Below, piece after piece: positions 1 through 7,227 of a DNA stretch of 14,446 nt. The notes beneath the pieces are model-generated. The model was not told where the DNA came from and searched no databases. It saw only the letters and a program-made list of their open reading frames with translations. The stretch is from contig JAHIVS010000570.1 of NCBI GenBank assembly GCA_018816605.1, positions 1 to 14,446 on the forward strand. The letters are read 5' to 3'. The DNA is from Pseudomonadota bacterium. Lineage in GTDB: Bacteria; Desulfobacterota; Desulfobacteria; Desulfobacterales; Desulfobacteraceae. Made by a program: the position numbers and the translations under genes. Each line of letters begins with the position of its first letter. Within the stretch, counting starts at the first letter, position 1.

Positions 1-2
1 CC

Positions 3-95
3 ATTGCGGCAGCATGGACAAACGCCCGGTTTGCTGCCGCAGTTAAAACCGCAATGGATTCAGCCGGACAAACCGGAAGATCCCGGAGAGGTTCA
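3..95 (+). other. Possible 3' end of an upstream gene, open at the window edge
   Basis: The frame used by the DUF1638 gene has no stop from the window edge up to its ATG at 96. Its translation begins IAAAWTNARFAAAVKTAM, which resembles the C-terminal helix of B12-binding corrinoid proteins (typically G-A-D-x-W/Y, then an A-V-K helix). If this is coding, the upstream gene either runs straight into the next one or is fused to it. The resemblance is short and comes from memory. The other two plus frames read poorly. Confidence 0.25.
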
Positions 96-569
96 ATGGG
101 AAAAGAAAAAGACATTATCGTCTGTAAAATATTTGAAAATGAATTAAAGGCTGTGGCTTGCATCGAAAAGGATGTACGCTTTCACTGGATTGATGCCGCT
201 TTGCATGCAGACCCGGTGAAAATGAAAGCTGAGATTTTACGTGGGGTATCAGAGATTGAATCCTCTGAATCGGACATCTGTTTTTTATTCGGCAATGGAT
301 GTCATCCGGACATGTGTTCCATTGCCAAACAACACGATGTGCTTTTGCCCGAAGAAAAAAATTGCATCCATGCGTTTCTCGGGGTTGAGAAAACAAAGGA
401 ACTGGAACAGAATCGTACGATGATTATAACGCCAGGCTGGCTTGATTCGTGGCAGAATATCATGGCCGGCCTGGGGTGGGATCAGGTCCAGGTCCCCATT
501 GAAATCATGGAGATCCGTCTGGAATATTTTAAGAAATTTGTCAATAAAGTGATGTATTCCCGACAATGA
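96..569 (+). CDS. DUF1638 family protein (corrinoid methyltransferase-associated)
   Basis: This 157-residue soluble protein matches the DUF1638 pattern: an N-terminal VCKIFENEL strand-helix with Cys10, a FGNGCHPDM segment with Cys69, a KNCIHAFLG segment with Cys90, and a late ITPGWLD motif (residues 111-117). The family is often encoded beside corrinoid-dependent methyltransferases and their B12-binding proteins. The conserved cysteines suggest metal or cofactor binding, but the biochemical role is not settled. I chose the ATG at 96 because GGAGAG lies five bases upstream; an in-frame ATG at 54 has no such site. The frame stays open to the window edge, so fusion to an upstream domain cannot be excluded. 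A hairpin follows at 653-693. Family assignment is fairly secure; the function is unknown. Confidence 0.75.
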   Translation: MGKEKDIIVCKIFENELKAVACIEKDVRFHWIDAALHADPVKMKAEILRGVSEIESSESDICFLFGNGCHPDMCSIAKQHDVLLPEEKNCIHAFLGVEKTKELEQNRTMIITPGWLDSWQNIMAGLGWDQVQVPIEIMEIRLEYFKKFVNKVMYSRQ

Positions 570-652
570 AGATGGATGAAAAACGGCGCTTTGGATAGAA
601 AGCGGATGTTTATTGAAAAACAGATAAAAGAGACATACAAGCTTAAATATGC

Positions 653-693
653 ACCAGGCCGGAGACGGGCGTTGCGCCTGTCTCCGGCCTGGT
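653..693. terminator. Intergenic hairpin between convergent genes
   Basis: Two 19-base arms (653-671 and 675-693) pair at every position except 667/679, around a three-base loop. Position 667/679 forms a G-U pair in plus-strand RNA and a C-A mismatch in minus-strand RNA. The hairpin lies between the DUF1638 stop (569) and the proA stop (716), which face each other. Neither side has a good U-tract, so it may act as a weak or factor-assisted terminator or as an RNA end stabiliser. The structure is seen directly; its role is inferred. Confidence 0.55.
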
Positions 694-715
694 AAACAGG
701 GTTGATTCTAACGGA

Positions 716-1990
716 TCAGCTCCGGATCTGGCCATTGCCCCAGGCCACAAACTTGGTGGTGGTCAGTTCCTTTATGCCCATGGGGCCGTAGGCATGGAGC
801 TTTGAGGTGGAGATCCCCATCTCGGCCCCCAGTCCCAGTTCGCCGCCGTCATTGAAGCGTGTGGAGGCATTGACAATGACCAAAGAAGCGTCCACTTCCC
901 GGACAAACCTGCGGGAGTTATCGTAGTCTTGGGTGATAATGGCTTCGGTGTGGTTGGAGCCGTGGGCGGCAATATGGGCCATGGCATCCTCCATATTTTT
1001 GACCACCTTGACGGCCAGGATGAGATCCAGGTATTCCGCATCCCAGTCTTGGGGGGCGGCGGACGCAATCTGGGGAAGGACGGCAAGGGTTTTTTCACAG
1101 CCCCTCAGGAGGACACCTGCTTTGGTCATGGCCTCATAGGCCAGGGGTAAAAATTTTTTTGCAATGCTCCCATGGACCAGGAGGGTTTCCAGGGCGTTGC
1201 AGACCCCGGGCCGCTGGGCTTTGGCATTGACACTGATGTTTACGGCCATCCCAAGGTCGGCTGTTTCATCCACATAGGCATGGCAGACCCCTTTGTAGTG
1301 CTTGAGCACGGGAATCCGGGAAAGGGCCACAACATGGCGGATCAGGCCTTCTCCGCCCCTGGGGATGATCAGATCAATGTATTCTTCCTGTTTTAAGAGA
1401 AGATCCACAGCCGCCCGGTCCGGAACCGGAATTATCTGGACGGCTGCCGCGGGCAGACCCGCGTCTTTAATGCCCTCTTCGATCACGCCTGCCAGTGCCA
1501 TGTTGGAATGGATGGCCTCGGACCCGCCCCGCAAAATTACCGCATTCCCTGCCTTCAGACAGAGTCCTGCCGCATCCACGGTGACATTGGGACGGGATTC
1601 GTAGATAATGCCGATGACTCCCAAGGGTATCCGCATCCGGGCGATCTCCAGGCCGTTGGGCCGGACGGAAGCATCGGACAAGGATCCCACGGGATCGGCA
1701 AGGCCTGCCACAAACAGGAGGCCGTCGGCCATGGCGTCAATCCCCTTGCCGGTTATGGTGAGCCGGTCGACCATGGCAGGAGACAGCCCGTTTGCTTTGG
1801 CCTGTTCAATATCTTTGGCATTGGCCGCCTGGATGGCGGCAGCCTTTTTTCGGATCAGACCGGCAATGGCGGCAAGGGCCTGGTTTTTCTGGTTGCTGGA
1901 CAGGGCGGCCATGGTTCTGGCGGCTTTCCGGGCATCCTGTGCGATCCGGACGATACACGTTTCCAATGATGCAGTCGTTTTTAAAGACAT
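716..1990 (-). CDS. proA: Gamma-glutamyl phosphate reductase
   Basis: ProA is the second enzyme of proline synthesis. It reduces gamma-glutamyl phosphate with NADPH to glutamate-5-semialdehyde in the cytoplasm. The 424 residues match the usual family length and the aldehyde dehydrogenase fold. Visible landmarks are the IPLGVIGIIYESRPNVT segment of the cofactor domain, LRGGSEA, the IPRGGEGLI segment, and PGVCNALETLLVH, whose Cys is the catalytic nucleophile. The C-terminal FNDGGELGLGAEMGISTSK block is also typical. The ATG is preceded by AAGGAG at a spacing of six. proB lies 23 bases upstream on the same strand, so the pair is co-transcribed. I see no truncation or missing active-site residue. 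Confidence 0.97.
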   Translation of the reverse strand: MSLKTTASLETCIVRIAQDARKAARTMAALSSNQKNQALAAIAGLIRKKAAAIQAANAKDIEQAKANGLSPAMVDRLTITGKGIDAMADGLLFVAGLADPVGSLSDASVRPNGLEIARMRIPLGVIGIIYESRPNVTVDAAGLCLKAGNAVILRGGSEAIHSNMALAGVIEEGIKDAGLPAAAVQIIPVPDRAAVDLLLKQEEYIDLIIPRGGEGLIRHVVALSRIPVLKHYKGVCHAYVDETADLGMAVNISVNAKAQRPGVCNALETLLVHGSIAKKFLPLAYEAMTKAGVLLRGCEKTLAVLPQIASAAPQDWDAEYLDLILAVKVVKNMEDAMAHIAAHGSNHTEAIITQDYDNSRRFVREVDASLVIVNASTRFNDGGELGLGAEMGISTSKLHAYGPMGIKELTTTKFVAWGNGQIRS

Positions 1991-2013
1991 GGGTGTCTCC
2001 TTTTGTGTGATGG

Positions 2014-3156
2014 CTAGTCCCGGTCGGCCGTGATGACCAGGTTGTCCCGGTGGATGACCTCATCATAGGATCTGAACCCTAAGCGTTCCTTGATCTGGCT
2101 GGTTTTGCAGCCCATGATCTTGAGAATATCCGAGGCATTGTAGTTGACAAGGCCCATGCCCAAAAGCTTTTTGTCCTCATTTAAAAATTCCACGGGATCC
2201 CCCACATTAAAATAGTCTTCCACCCGGGTAATGCCGGAAGGAAGAATGCTTTTTCCCTGGCTTAAAACCGCTTTCTGGGCACCGGCATCAATGGTGATTT
2301 TTCCCTTGGCCTTGAGGGTCAGGCCGATCCAGTTTTTCCTGGAATTAAGCTTGGCAGCTTTGGGTACAAAATAGGTGCCCACATAGTCGTTATTGAAAAT
2401 GTTCATCAAAATATTGGGGGTCAGTCCCGAGGCGATGATCATGGGGATACCGGCAGATGTCAATTTTCTGGCCGCCGTGATTTTGGAGCCCATGCCCCCG
2501 GTGCCCAGGGGGCCGGCAATCTTTCCGGCCATGGCCTCGATATTTTTCCCCATGGTCGCAACTTCCCGGAGCAATTGGGCATCTTTATGGATCCTGGGGT
2601 CCTTGTCATAAAGCCCGCCGATATCCGTGAGGTTGATCATGAGATCCGCCCCCAGAAGCAGGGTGATCATGGCGCCCAGGTTGTCATTGTCTCCGAACTG
2701 CAGGGACTTGACCGCCACGGTGTCATTTTCATTGATGATGGGCAGGACGTTCCATTCCAGAAGGGTGTTGATGGTATTTCTGGCATTGAGATACCGCACC
2801 CGGTCGCACAGATCCCCCCGGGTTAAAAGGATCTGGGCCACTTTCCGGCCGCAGTGCTCCAGGGCGCGCTCCCATTCTTTGATCAGGTCCGCCTGGCCGA
2901 TGGCTGCGACTGCCTGGCGTTTGGGGGTTTCAGACGGACGATTCGGCAGTCCCAGTTTGGTAACCCCTGCTGCCATGGCACCCGAGGAGACGAGGATGAC
3001 CTGAATGCCTTTGTCATACAGGGCGCAAATCTGGCCGGTGATGGCGTTGATGATCTCTATGTTTAATCGGTTGTCTTTGGTCAGCACCCCGCTGCCGACC
3101 TTGACCACAATGCGTTTGCCGGCTGAAAGAAGAACAAAATTAGGCGCGGTTTCCAT
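2014..3156 (-). CDS. proB: Glutamate 5-kinase with C-terminal PUA domain
   Basis: ProB phosphorylates glutamate with ATP, the committed and normally proline-inhibited step of proline synthesis; its unstable product passes to ProA. The N-terminal amino acid kinase domain shows VVKVGSGVLT, ILVSSGAMAAG, INENDTVAV, FGDNDNLGAMI and GTGGMGSKITAARKL. The last 100 or so residues form a PUA domain (KAKGKITIDAGAQKAV, then SILPSGITRVEDYFNVGDPV). At 380 residues it is full length. The start has GGAGAG six bases upstream. It lies 77 bases after the SNF2 gene on the same strand, but a plausible promoter in that gap (3205-3233) suggests independent transcription of proBA. No leader peptide or riboswitch was recognised. 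Confidence 0.97.
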   Translation of the reverse strand: METAPNFVLLSAGKRIVVKVGSGVLTKDNRLNIEIINAITGQICALYDKGIQVILVSSGAMAAGVTKLGLPNRPSETPKRQAVAAIGQADLIKEWERALEHCGRKVAQILLTRGDLCDRVRYLNARNTINTLLEWNVLPIINENDTVAVKSLQFGDNDNLGAMITLLLGADLMINLTDIGGLYDKDPRIHKDAQLLREVATMGKNIEAMAGKIAGPLGTGGMGSKITAARKLTSAGIPMIIASGLTPNILMNIFNNDYVGTYFVPKAAKLNSRKNWIGLTLKAKGKITIDAGAQKAVLSQGKSILPSGITRVEDYFNVGDPVEFLNEDKKLLGMGLVNYNASDILKIMGCKTSQIKERLGFRSYDEVIHRDNLVITADRD

Positions 3157-3204
3157 GGCTATCTCTCCGGGTTAAAGGCAAAAAATGCCTCGGTTAAGAT
3201 GGAT

Positions 3205-3233
3205 TTTTTATGCCGGTTTGTATGAAAAGTCAA
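3205..3233 (-). promoter_or_regulatory. Predicted sigma70-type promoter of proBA
   Basis: On the minus strand TTGACT (3233-3228) is followed after 17 bases by TAAAAA (3210-3205). It begins immediately after the SNF2 stop codon and points at proB, whose start is about 50 bases downstream. A short AGGCA/TGCCT hairpin (3176-3190) falls in the predicted leader. The hexamers match the consensus in part only, so this is a moderate prediction. Confidence 0.45.
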
Positions 3234-5876
3234 TTAAAAACCCGGCAGTTTGAATTTCAGAGTGACTTCGCCGGTTCGTCGATCAATCTCAATCATTTTT
3301 TTCTGCCCGGCGCCTGTTTCCATGCGTTGACCCGTGGCCATTTCCATGAGGCCGGCCAGAAATTCCATGCCCGAGTTCAGGACGGTTTCCATTTTTTCCG
3401 GGGACTGGCCGGCCGGAATCGGGGTGGCCGGGATATCTTCAGCTGGCAAGGGGGAGGGCGTTTCTTTGGTTTCGCTCCTGCCCAGAACTTCGGGGTTCAG
3501 AAAAAAAGGGGTCTCTTCCGGGATATCTTCGGGTTCGGCCCTTTCGGGGGGAATGGATCCAAGGTCTTCGCCCATTATCTCCCGGAGGCGGTTGAGCAGT
3601 TCGTTTTTTTTCTCCCTGGAAAATTCAACCATTTCAGGCCCTTCATCAAACACGCCCTTGAACAGATCGGTTTTCAGCTGGATGCCTGCCAGAATCCGCT
3701 CTTCTATGCTGGCCTTTGCAATGAGGTTGATCACATTGATGCACTGGCTTTCCTGGCCGATGCGGCTGACCCTTCCGATGCGCTGGTTCATCTTGGCCGG
3801 GTTCCAGGGCAGTTCAAAGTTGACCACGCAGTCGGCCGCCTGGAGATTTAAGCCCGTGCCGCCGGCATCGGTGGACAAAAAGACACGGCATTCCCCGTTG
3901 TGGGTGAATTCATCAATCAGGGCCTGGCGTTTTTTGACGGCCACCTTGCCGGACAATTCCACAAAGGGGATGTTCATGTCGGACAGGTGTTTGGCAATTA
4001 AAAAGGTCATGGTGGTCCATTCGCTGAAGATGACCATTTTGCGGCGGTTCTGGATGACAATCTCATCAATGATGCTTGCAAGCTCCGAAAGCTTGGGAGA
4101 GATGTGGGTGTCCCGGTCAATGAGATAGGTGGAATCGCAGACCATTCTCATGCGCAGCAGCAGGGTCTGGATTCTTCTCATGTCCATGGGGGTTAAAAAT
4201 TTTTTATTGAGCAGGGGAATCAGGGATCTGCCGAATCCTGCGTGCCACTCTTTTTGCTCCCGGGAAAGCTCGATATAATAATTGTTCACCACTTCTTTCG
4301 GCAGGTCCTTGAGCACCTCTTCCTTTTTGCGCCGGATCAGGATAGGGCCCAGTTTTTTCTTGAGCAGGTCCAGGTTTTTATACCCGGCAATGCTGTTTTT
4401 TTTGTCCCTGGGGAGCATGAAATGGTCTGCGGCAAATTTCCACAAGGGGGTCAGCATGTAAGGATCCAGAAACTGGACAATGGAATAGACATCCTCCAAT
4501 TTGTTTTCCAGGGGGGTTCCCGTAAGAACAATGGCGTGCTTTTTGGGAAGCCGCTTGACCGCATCGGCTGTTTTGGTGGAAAAATTTTTGATGCGCTGGG
4601 CTTCGTCCAGGATGATGATATCCGGGTTGAATTCGGACAGGATGGTCACATCCCGCAGCACCGCCTCGTAGTTGGTGATTTTGAACAAATGGGGGTCTTC
4701 CTGGTATAGGGTCTTGCGCTGGAGGGGGCCCCCTTCGATGATGCAGGCCTTTTCCAGGGAAAAGCGTTCAATTTCCCGCTTCCATTGCTCTTTTAGGGAG
4801 GCCAGGGTGATCACCAGTATCCGTGAAAACCCGAAGATTTCTTTTTTCAGGATTCCCAGGGAAATGGCCTGGATGGTTTTTCCCAGGCCCATTTCATCTC
4901 CGATGAGCACACCGGGTTTGAGCACGCCGAACTTCACGCCTTCTTTCTGGTAGGGATATAGCCGGGTGTTCAGGCCGATCCTGGGAAGGGGCCGGTCCAA
5001 AAGGGTTTCCTGCTGAAGGATCTGGAGGCGGTGGTCCACCCGTTTGAGCAGGTTTTCTCTGATTTTTACCCGCTTGTCTCCATGGAGTTTGGCCATCATC
5101 CCCATGATGGAGGAAAGGTCCTTTGCAATGAACTTTCCTTTTTGATCAAAATATTTGTTTAAAACCGGTTTTAAATCCGCGCCTTCCGTGTCAAGGCGCT
5201 GGGAAAACAAGCGGGGTTCTTCGGACACACAATCCCAGTAAATGTCTGTAAAGGGAAAAATTTCCCCGGAAGCCTGTTGCTTAAAGTCCGGCGCTTTTTT
5301 TAAAAAATCAGCCATGAACTGGATATGTTTGCAGGAACCCAGGCCGTTGGTCAGATAATCCGGGCAGGAGCAGTGGCCGGCCGCCTTTCCCGGATCATGG
5401 AGGGTGACGGTATAGCGGCGCTTCTCCTGGTTGATCACCTGGTGGTCTCCTTTGAACATGTCGCCCCGGACAGGGGTAAATGGTTCGGATGCGGCTCTTT
5501 TTTTCCGGTCTGCCAGGGCCTGGGACTTGATTTCAGCCCGGGTCATGTAGGGTCCTGCCGGGTCCTGGAACAATTCTTTTTGAATCTCTTTTCTGGCCAG
5601 AAGGTCGGTGGCATTGAGGCAGGCCGCAATCACGTGCCGGCATCCCTGGCGGGGGTAGGGGCAATTGCAGGAGGTCTCCACCTCATCGGCCTTGATGCGG
5701 ATGCAGGTGGTGTAGTTTCCAAGGGTGCCGTCAAATTCATAGACAAATGATTTCTGGACCAGATCTTTCTGGGCCAGAAAATAGGACCCGTGCTCATAGG
5801 TGTTCAACCCCCGGTAATAAATGAGCTGGGTGTCGGCAATCTTATTTTTGATATGGTCTTGGGTAAGCGTCAGCAT
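3234..5876 (-). CDS. SNF2-family DEAD/DEAH ATPase with tandem SWIM zinc fingers
   Basis: This 880-residue protein is a Swi2/Snf2 superfamily-2 ATPase, expected to translocate on double-stranded DNA and remodel protein-DNA complexes. Two CxC...CxH SWIM zinc motifs stand at the N-terminus: C70, C72, C79, H81 and C169, C171, C182, H184. The motor follows, with motif I GDEMGLGKT (326-334), motif Ia near ILVITLASLKEQW (353-365), the DEAQ box (424-427), LTGTP (451-455), STDAGGTGLNLQ (668-679) and QRIGRVSRIGQ (698-708). Residues about 770-830 are rich in Pro and Glu and probably disordered. The ATG has AAGGA upstream. Bacterial SWIM-SNF2 proteins lack a well-defined task; roles in transcription recycling or DNA repair are inference. 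It borders the defence scar but looks intact and conserved, and I do not assign it to that island. Confidence 0.93.
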   Translation of the reverse strand: MLTLTQDHIKNKIADTQLIYYRGLNTYEHGSYFLAQKDLVQKSFVYEFDGTLGNYTTCIRIKADEVETSCNCPYPRQGCRHVIAACLNATDLLARKEIQKELFQDPAGPYMTRAEIKSQALADRKKRAASEPFTPVRGDMFKGDHQVINQEKRRYTVTLHDPGKAAGHCSCPDYLTNGLGSCKHIQFMADFLKKAPDFKQQASGEIFPFTDIYWDCVSEEPRLFSQRLDTEGADLKPVLNKYFDQKGKFIAKDLSSIMGMMAKLHGDKRVKIRENLLKRVDHRLQILQQETLLDRPLPRIGLNTRLYPYQKEGVKFGVLKPGVLIGDEMGLGKTIQAISLGILKKEIFGFSRILVITLASLKEQWKREIERFSLEKACIIEGGPLQRKTLYQEDPHLFKITNYEAVLRDVTILSEFNPDIIILDEAQRIKNFSTKTADAVKRLPKKHAIVLTGTPLENKLEDVYSIVQFLDPYMLTPLWKFAADHFMLPRDKKNSIAGYKNLDLLKKKLGPILIRRKKEEVLKDLPKEVVNNYYIELSREQKEWHAGFGRSLIPLLNKKFLTPMDMRRIQTLLLRMRMVCDSTYLIDRDTHISPKLSELASIIDEIVIQNRRKMVIFSEWTTMTFLIAKHLSDMNIPFVELSGKVAVKKRQALIDEFTHNGECRVFLSTDAGGTGLNLQAADCVVNFELPWNPAKMNQRIGRVSRIGQESQCINVINLIAKASIEERILAGIQLKTDLFKGVFDEGPEMVEFSREKKNELLNRLREIMGEDLGSIPPERAEPEDIPEETPFFLNPEVLGRSETKETPSPLPAEDIPATPIPAGQSPEKMETVLNSGMEFLAGLMEMATGQRMETGAGQKKMIEIDRRTGEVTLKFKLPGF

Positions 5877-5988
5877 GGCGGTTCCTTTTGTTTGAATACA
5901 ACCTGGGACTCACCCTAATATAGCTTTTCCCGGGTGACAATGGTTTTTTTGTACAAATGCAAATGTCTAGCACAATTGGAGACATGGC

Positions 5989-6150
5989 ATGGGGCCGGTT
6001 GCCATTCAATACCCGGATGAGGTCCAGCTCCTGATGTGATTTTATCAGGGGCAGGCTTTTCGGCGGGAAGCTGTGTGGCCGTCCTCGGCCTATTGAATGA
6101 TTTGAAACAATTCAATATTTCCAGGGGATACGTTTTGACGGATCTTCCGG
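5989..6150 (+). pseudogene. Possible decayed UPF0175-type small antitoxin
   Basis: After GGAG at 5978-5981, an ATG at 5989 opens MGPVAIQYPDEVQLLM and stops at 6037-6039. In another frame from 6036 comes LSGAGFSAGSCVAVLGL and, after a gap, QFNIS. Together these recall the start (V-x-I-x-Y-P-E-E) and the later S-S-G-x-A-A-x-L-L-G helix-turn-helix of UPF0175 antitoxins, with a frameshift and a missing middle of about 25 residues. The similarity is from memory, short and broken, so this is only a suggestion. Nothing else coding was recognised between 5877 and 6150. Confidence 0.22.
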
Positions 6151-6152
6151 CA

Positions 6153-6209
6153 TGGTTTCGGCCCCGTGCGCTTATCCAGATGGCAACCGGTTCGGGCAAA
6201 ACCGTTGCC
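6153..6209 (+). pseudogene. Relic of a type I restriction HsdR-like ATPase (motif I only)
   Basis: The frame reads RPRALIQMATGSGKTVA (6159-6209), the Walker A region of the HsdR/DEAD-box subunit of type I restriction enzymes, in which R-A-L-I-Q-M-A-T-G-S-G-K-T is typical. The frame stops at 6243-6245 and has no recognisable helicase sequence on either side, so only this core survives. It reads in the same direction as the abiE genes that follow. The motif is seen directly. Its origin in an HsdR gene is an inference from family knowledge, and another DEAD-box restriction helicase is possible. Confidence 0.6.
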
Positions 6210-6280
6210 GGCAGACGGGTTGGTTCCCCAGATCAATGGGGATGAATCCCTGGAAAATTCACAGAAACAATTCGCCTGAG

Positions 6281-6391
6281 TATAGTTTATGCGCTTAAAT
6301 TCACTTAATGGTTGAACTATAGCGCATGAGATATAGCTTGACAGCCAAAAACAGTATATGATATGCGTAATTATTCATACAATAAGTGAAT
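6281..6391 (+). promoter_or_regulatory. abiE promoter with overlapping inverted repeats (candidate AbiEi operator)
   Basis: TTGACA at 6338-6343 is a perfect -35; the -10 is weak (TATGCG at 6362-6367, spacing 18). Several inverted repeats surround it: TATAGTT (6281-6287) with AACTATA (6315-6321), ATGCGC (6289-6294) with GCGCAT (6322-6327), CTATA/TATAG (6317-6336), and ATTCACTTA (6299-6307) with TAAGTGAAT (6383-6391). AbiEi proteins are known to bind inverted repeats in their own promoter and repress it. These sites fit such an operator. The start codon at 6412 has only a weak ribosome site. Confidence 0.5.
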
Positions 6392-6411
6392 AAAATCGTT
6401 TTGGGTATACC

Positions 6412-7227
6412 ATGGACATACTGACAGGCATCGGAAAAGCAGACCGGGAAAGAATGGCGGCCATCATCCGCAATACAAAAGGCACCATATCTGTCCCGGA
6501 TGCGGCAGGGATCTTGAATGTTTCCGCTTCAGATGCCGCCAAGATGCTTTCCCGGTGGTCAAAAAATGGGTGGATGTCCCGGGTCCGCCGGGGCCTTTAT
6601 GTGGCCGTGCCCCTGGAATCTTCGACCACGGATGTGCCCCTTGAAGATCCCTGGCTGATTGCCGACCGTCTCTTTTCACCCTGTTATATCGGCGGCTGGA
6701 GCGCGGCGGAATATTTTGACCTGACAGAGCAGATTTTCAGCACCATTGTGGTCATGACCGTTCAAAAGCCAAGGGACCGCAGGCCTGACATTAAAGGCAC
6801 AAAGTTTTTACTGCGCACCATTCCTGAAAAAGCCCTGTTTGGATTGAAGCCTGTTTGGAGAGGCCAGGTAAAAATATGGGTATCCGATCCTGCACGCACC
6901 CTCCTTGATTTGCTGGTGGAACCTTTGTTTGGCGGCGGCATCCGGTCTGTAAGCGATATGTTGGCAACTTTTCTGCGATCTGAAAACAAGAACCTGGAAT
7001 GTTTGATAGGCTATGGTGAGAAGTTGGGAAACGGGTCTGTTTTTAAACGCCTCGGGTTTTTGCTTGAGAAGATGGCCCCTGATGAAACCCGGGCAATTGA
7101 AGAGTGCCGTATAAGAATGACCGCAGGAAATGCCAGGCTTGATCCGAAATTGAACAACAGCAGGCTTGTCACCCGATGGCGGCTGTGGGTTCCGGAAAAC
7201 TGGAAGGAGAAGCAATTTTTTGATTGA
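6412..7227 (+). CDS. abiEi: AbiEi antitoxin and transcriptional repressor (type IV TA)
   Basis: AbiEi is the antitoxin of the AbiE abortive-infection system. It represses its own operon and, in type IV fashion, counters the toxin without the stable complex typical of type II systems. The 271 residues begin with a winged helix-turn-helix (about 24-62: ISVPDAAGILNVSASDAAKM, then SRVRRGLYVAV). The AbiEi core follows, with DPWLIADRLFSPCYIGGWSA (79-98) and SDPARTLLDLL. The gene overlaps abiEii by eight bases, which suggests translational coupling. No Shine-Dalgarno better than a weak G-rich stretch precedes the ATG. Inverted repeats upstream suggest autoregulation. The reading frame is intact, unlike its partner's, so the antitoxin may outlive a damaged toxin. 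Confidence 0.9.
   Translation: MDILTGIGKADRERMAAIIRNTKGTISVPDAAGILNVSASDAAKMLSRWSKNGWMSRVRRGLYVAVPLESSTTDVPLEDPWLIADRLFSPCYIGGWSAAEYFDLTEQIFSTIVVMTVQKPRDRRPDIKGTKFLLRTIPEKALFGLKPVWRGQVKIWVSDPARTLLDLLVEPLFGGGIRSVSDMLATFLRSENKNLECLIGYGEKLGNGSVFKRLGFLLEKMAPDETRAIEECRIRMTAGNARLDPKLNNSRLVTRWRLWVPENWKEKQFFD

Noticed and set aside
1508..1969. Long plus-strand ORF opposite proA (153 residues), and similar ones at 1608-2033 and 2627-3004
   Set aside because: They lie antisense within clear proA and proB, have no family resemblance, and arise from the strong codon bias of those genes.
3210..4128. Large plus-strand ORFs opposite the SNF2 gene
   Set aside because: The minus strand holds all helicase motifs in one frame; the plus-strand translations are compositionally odd and match nothing.
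5915..6199. Minus-strand 94-residue ORF upstream of the SNF2 gene
   Set aside because: Low-complexity, no ribosome site, and the plus strand carries recognisable relic motifs.
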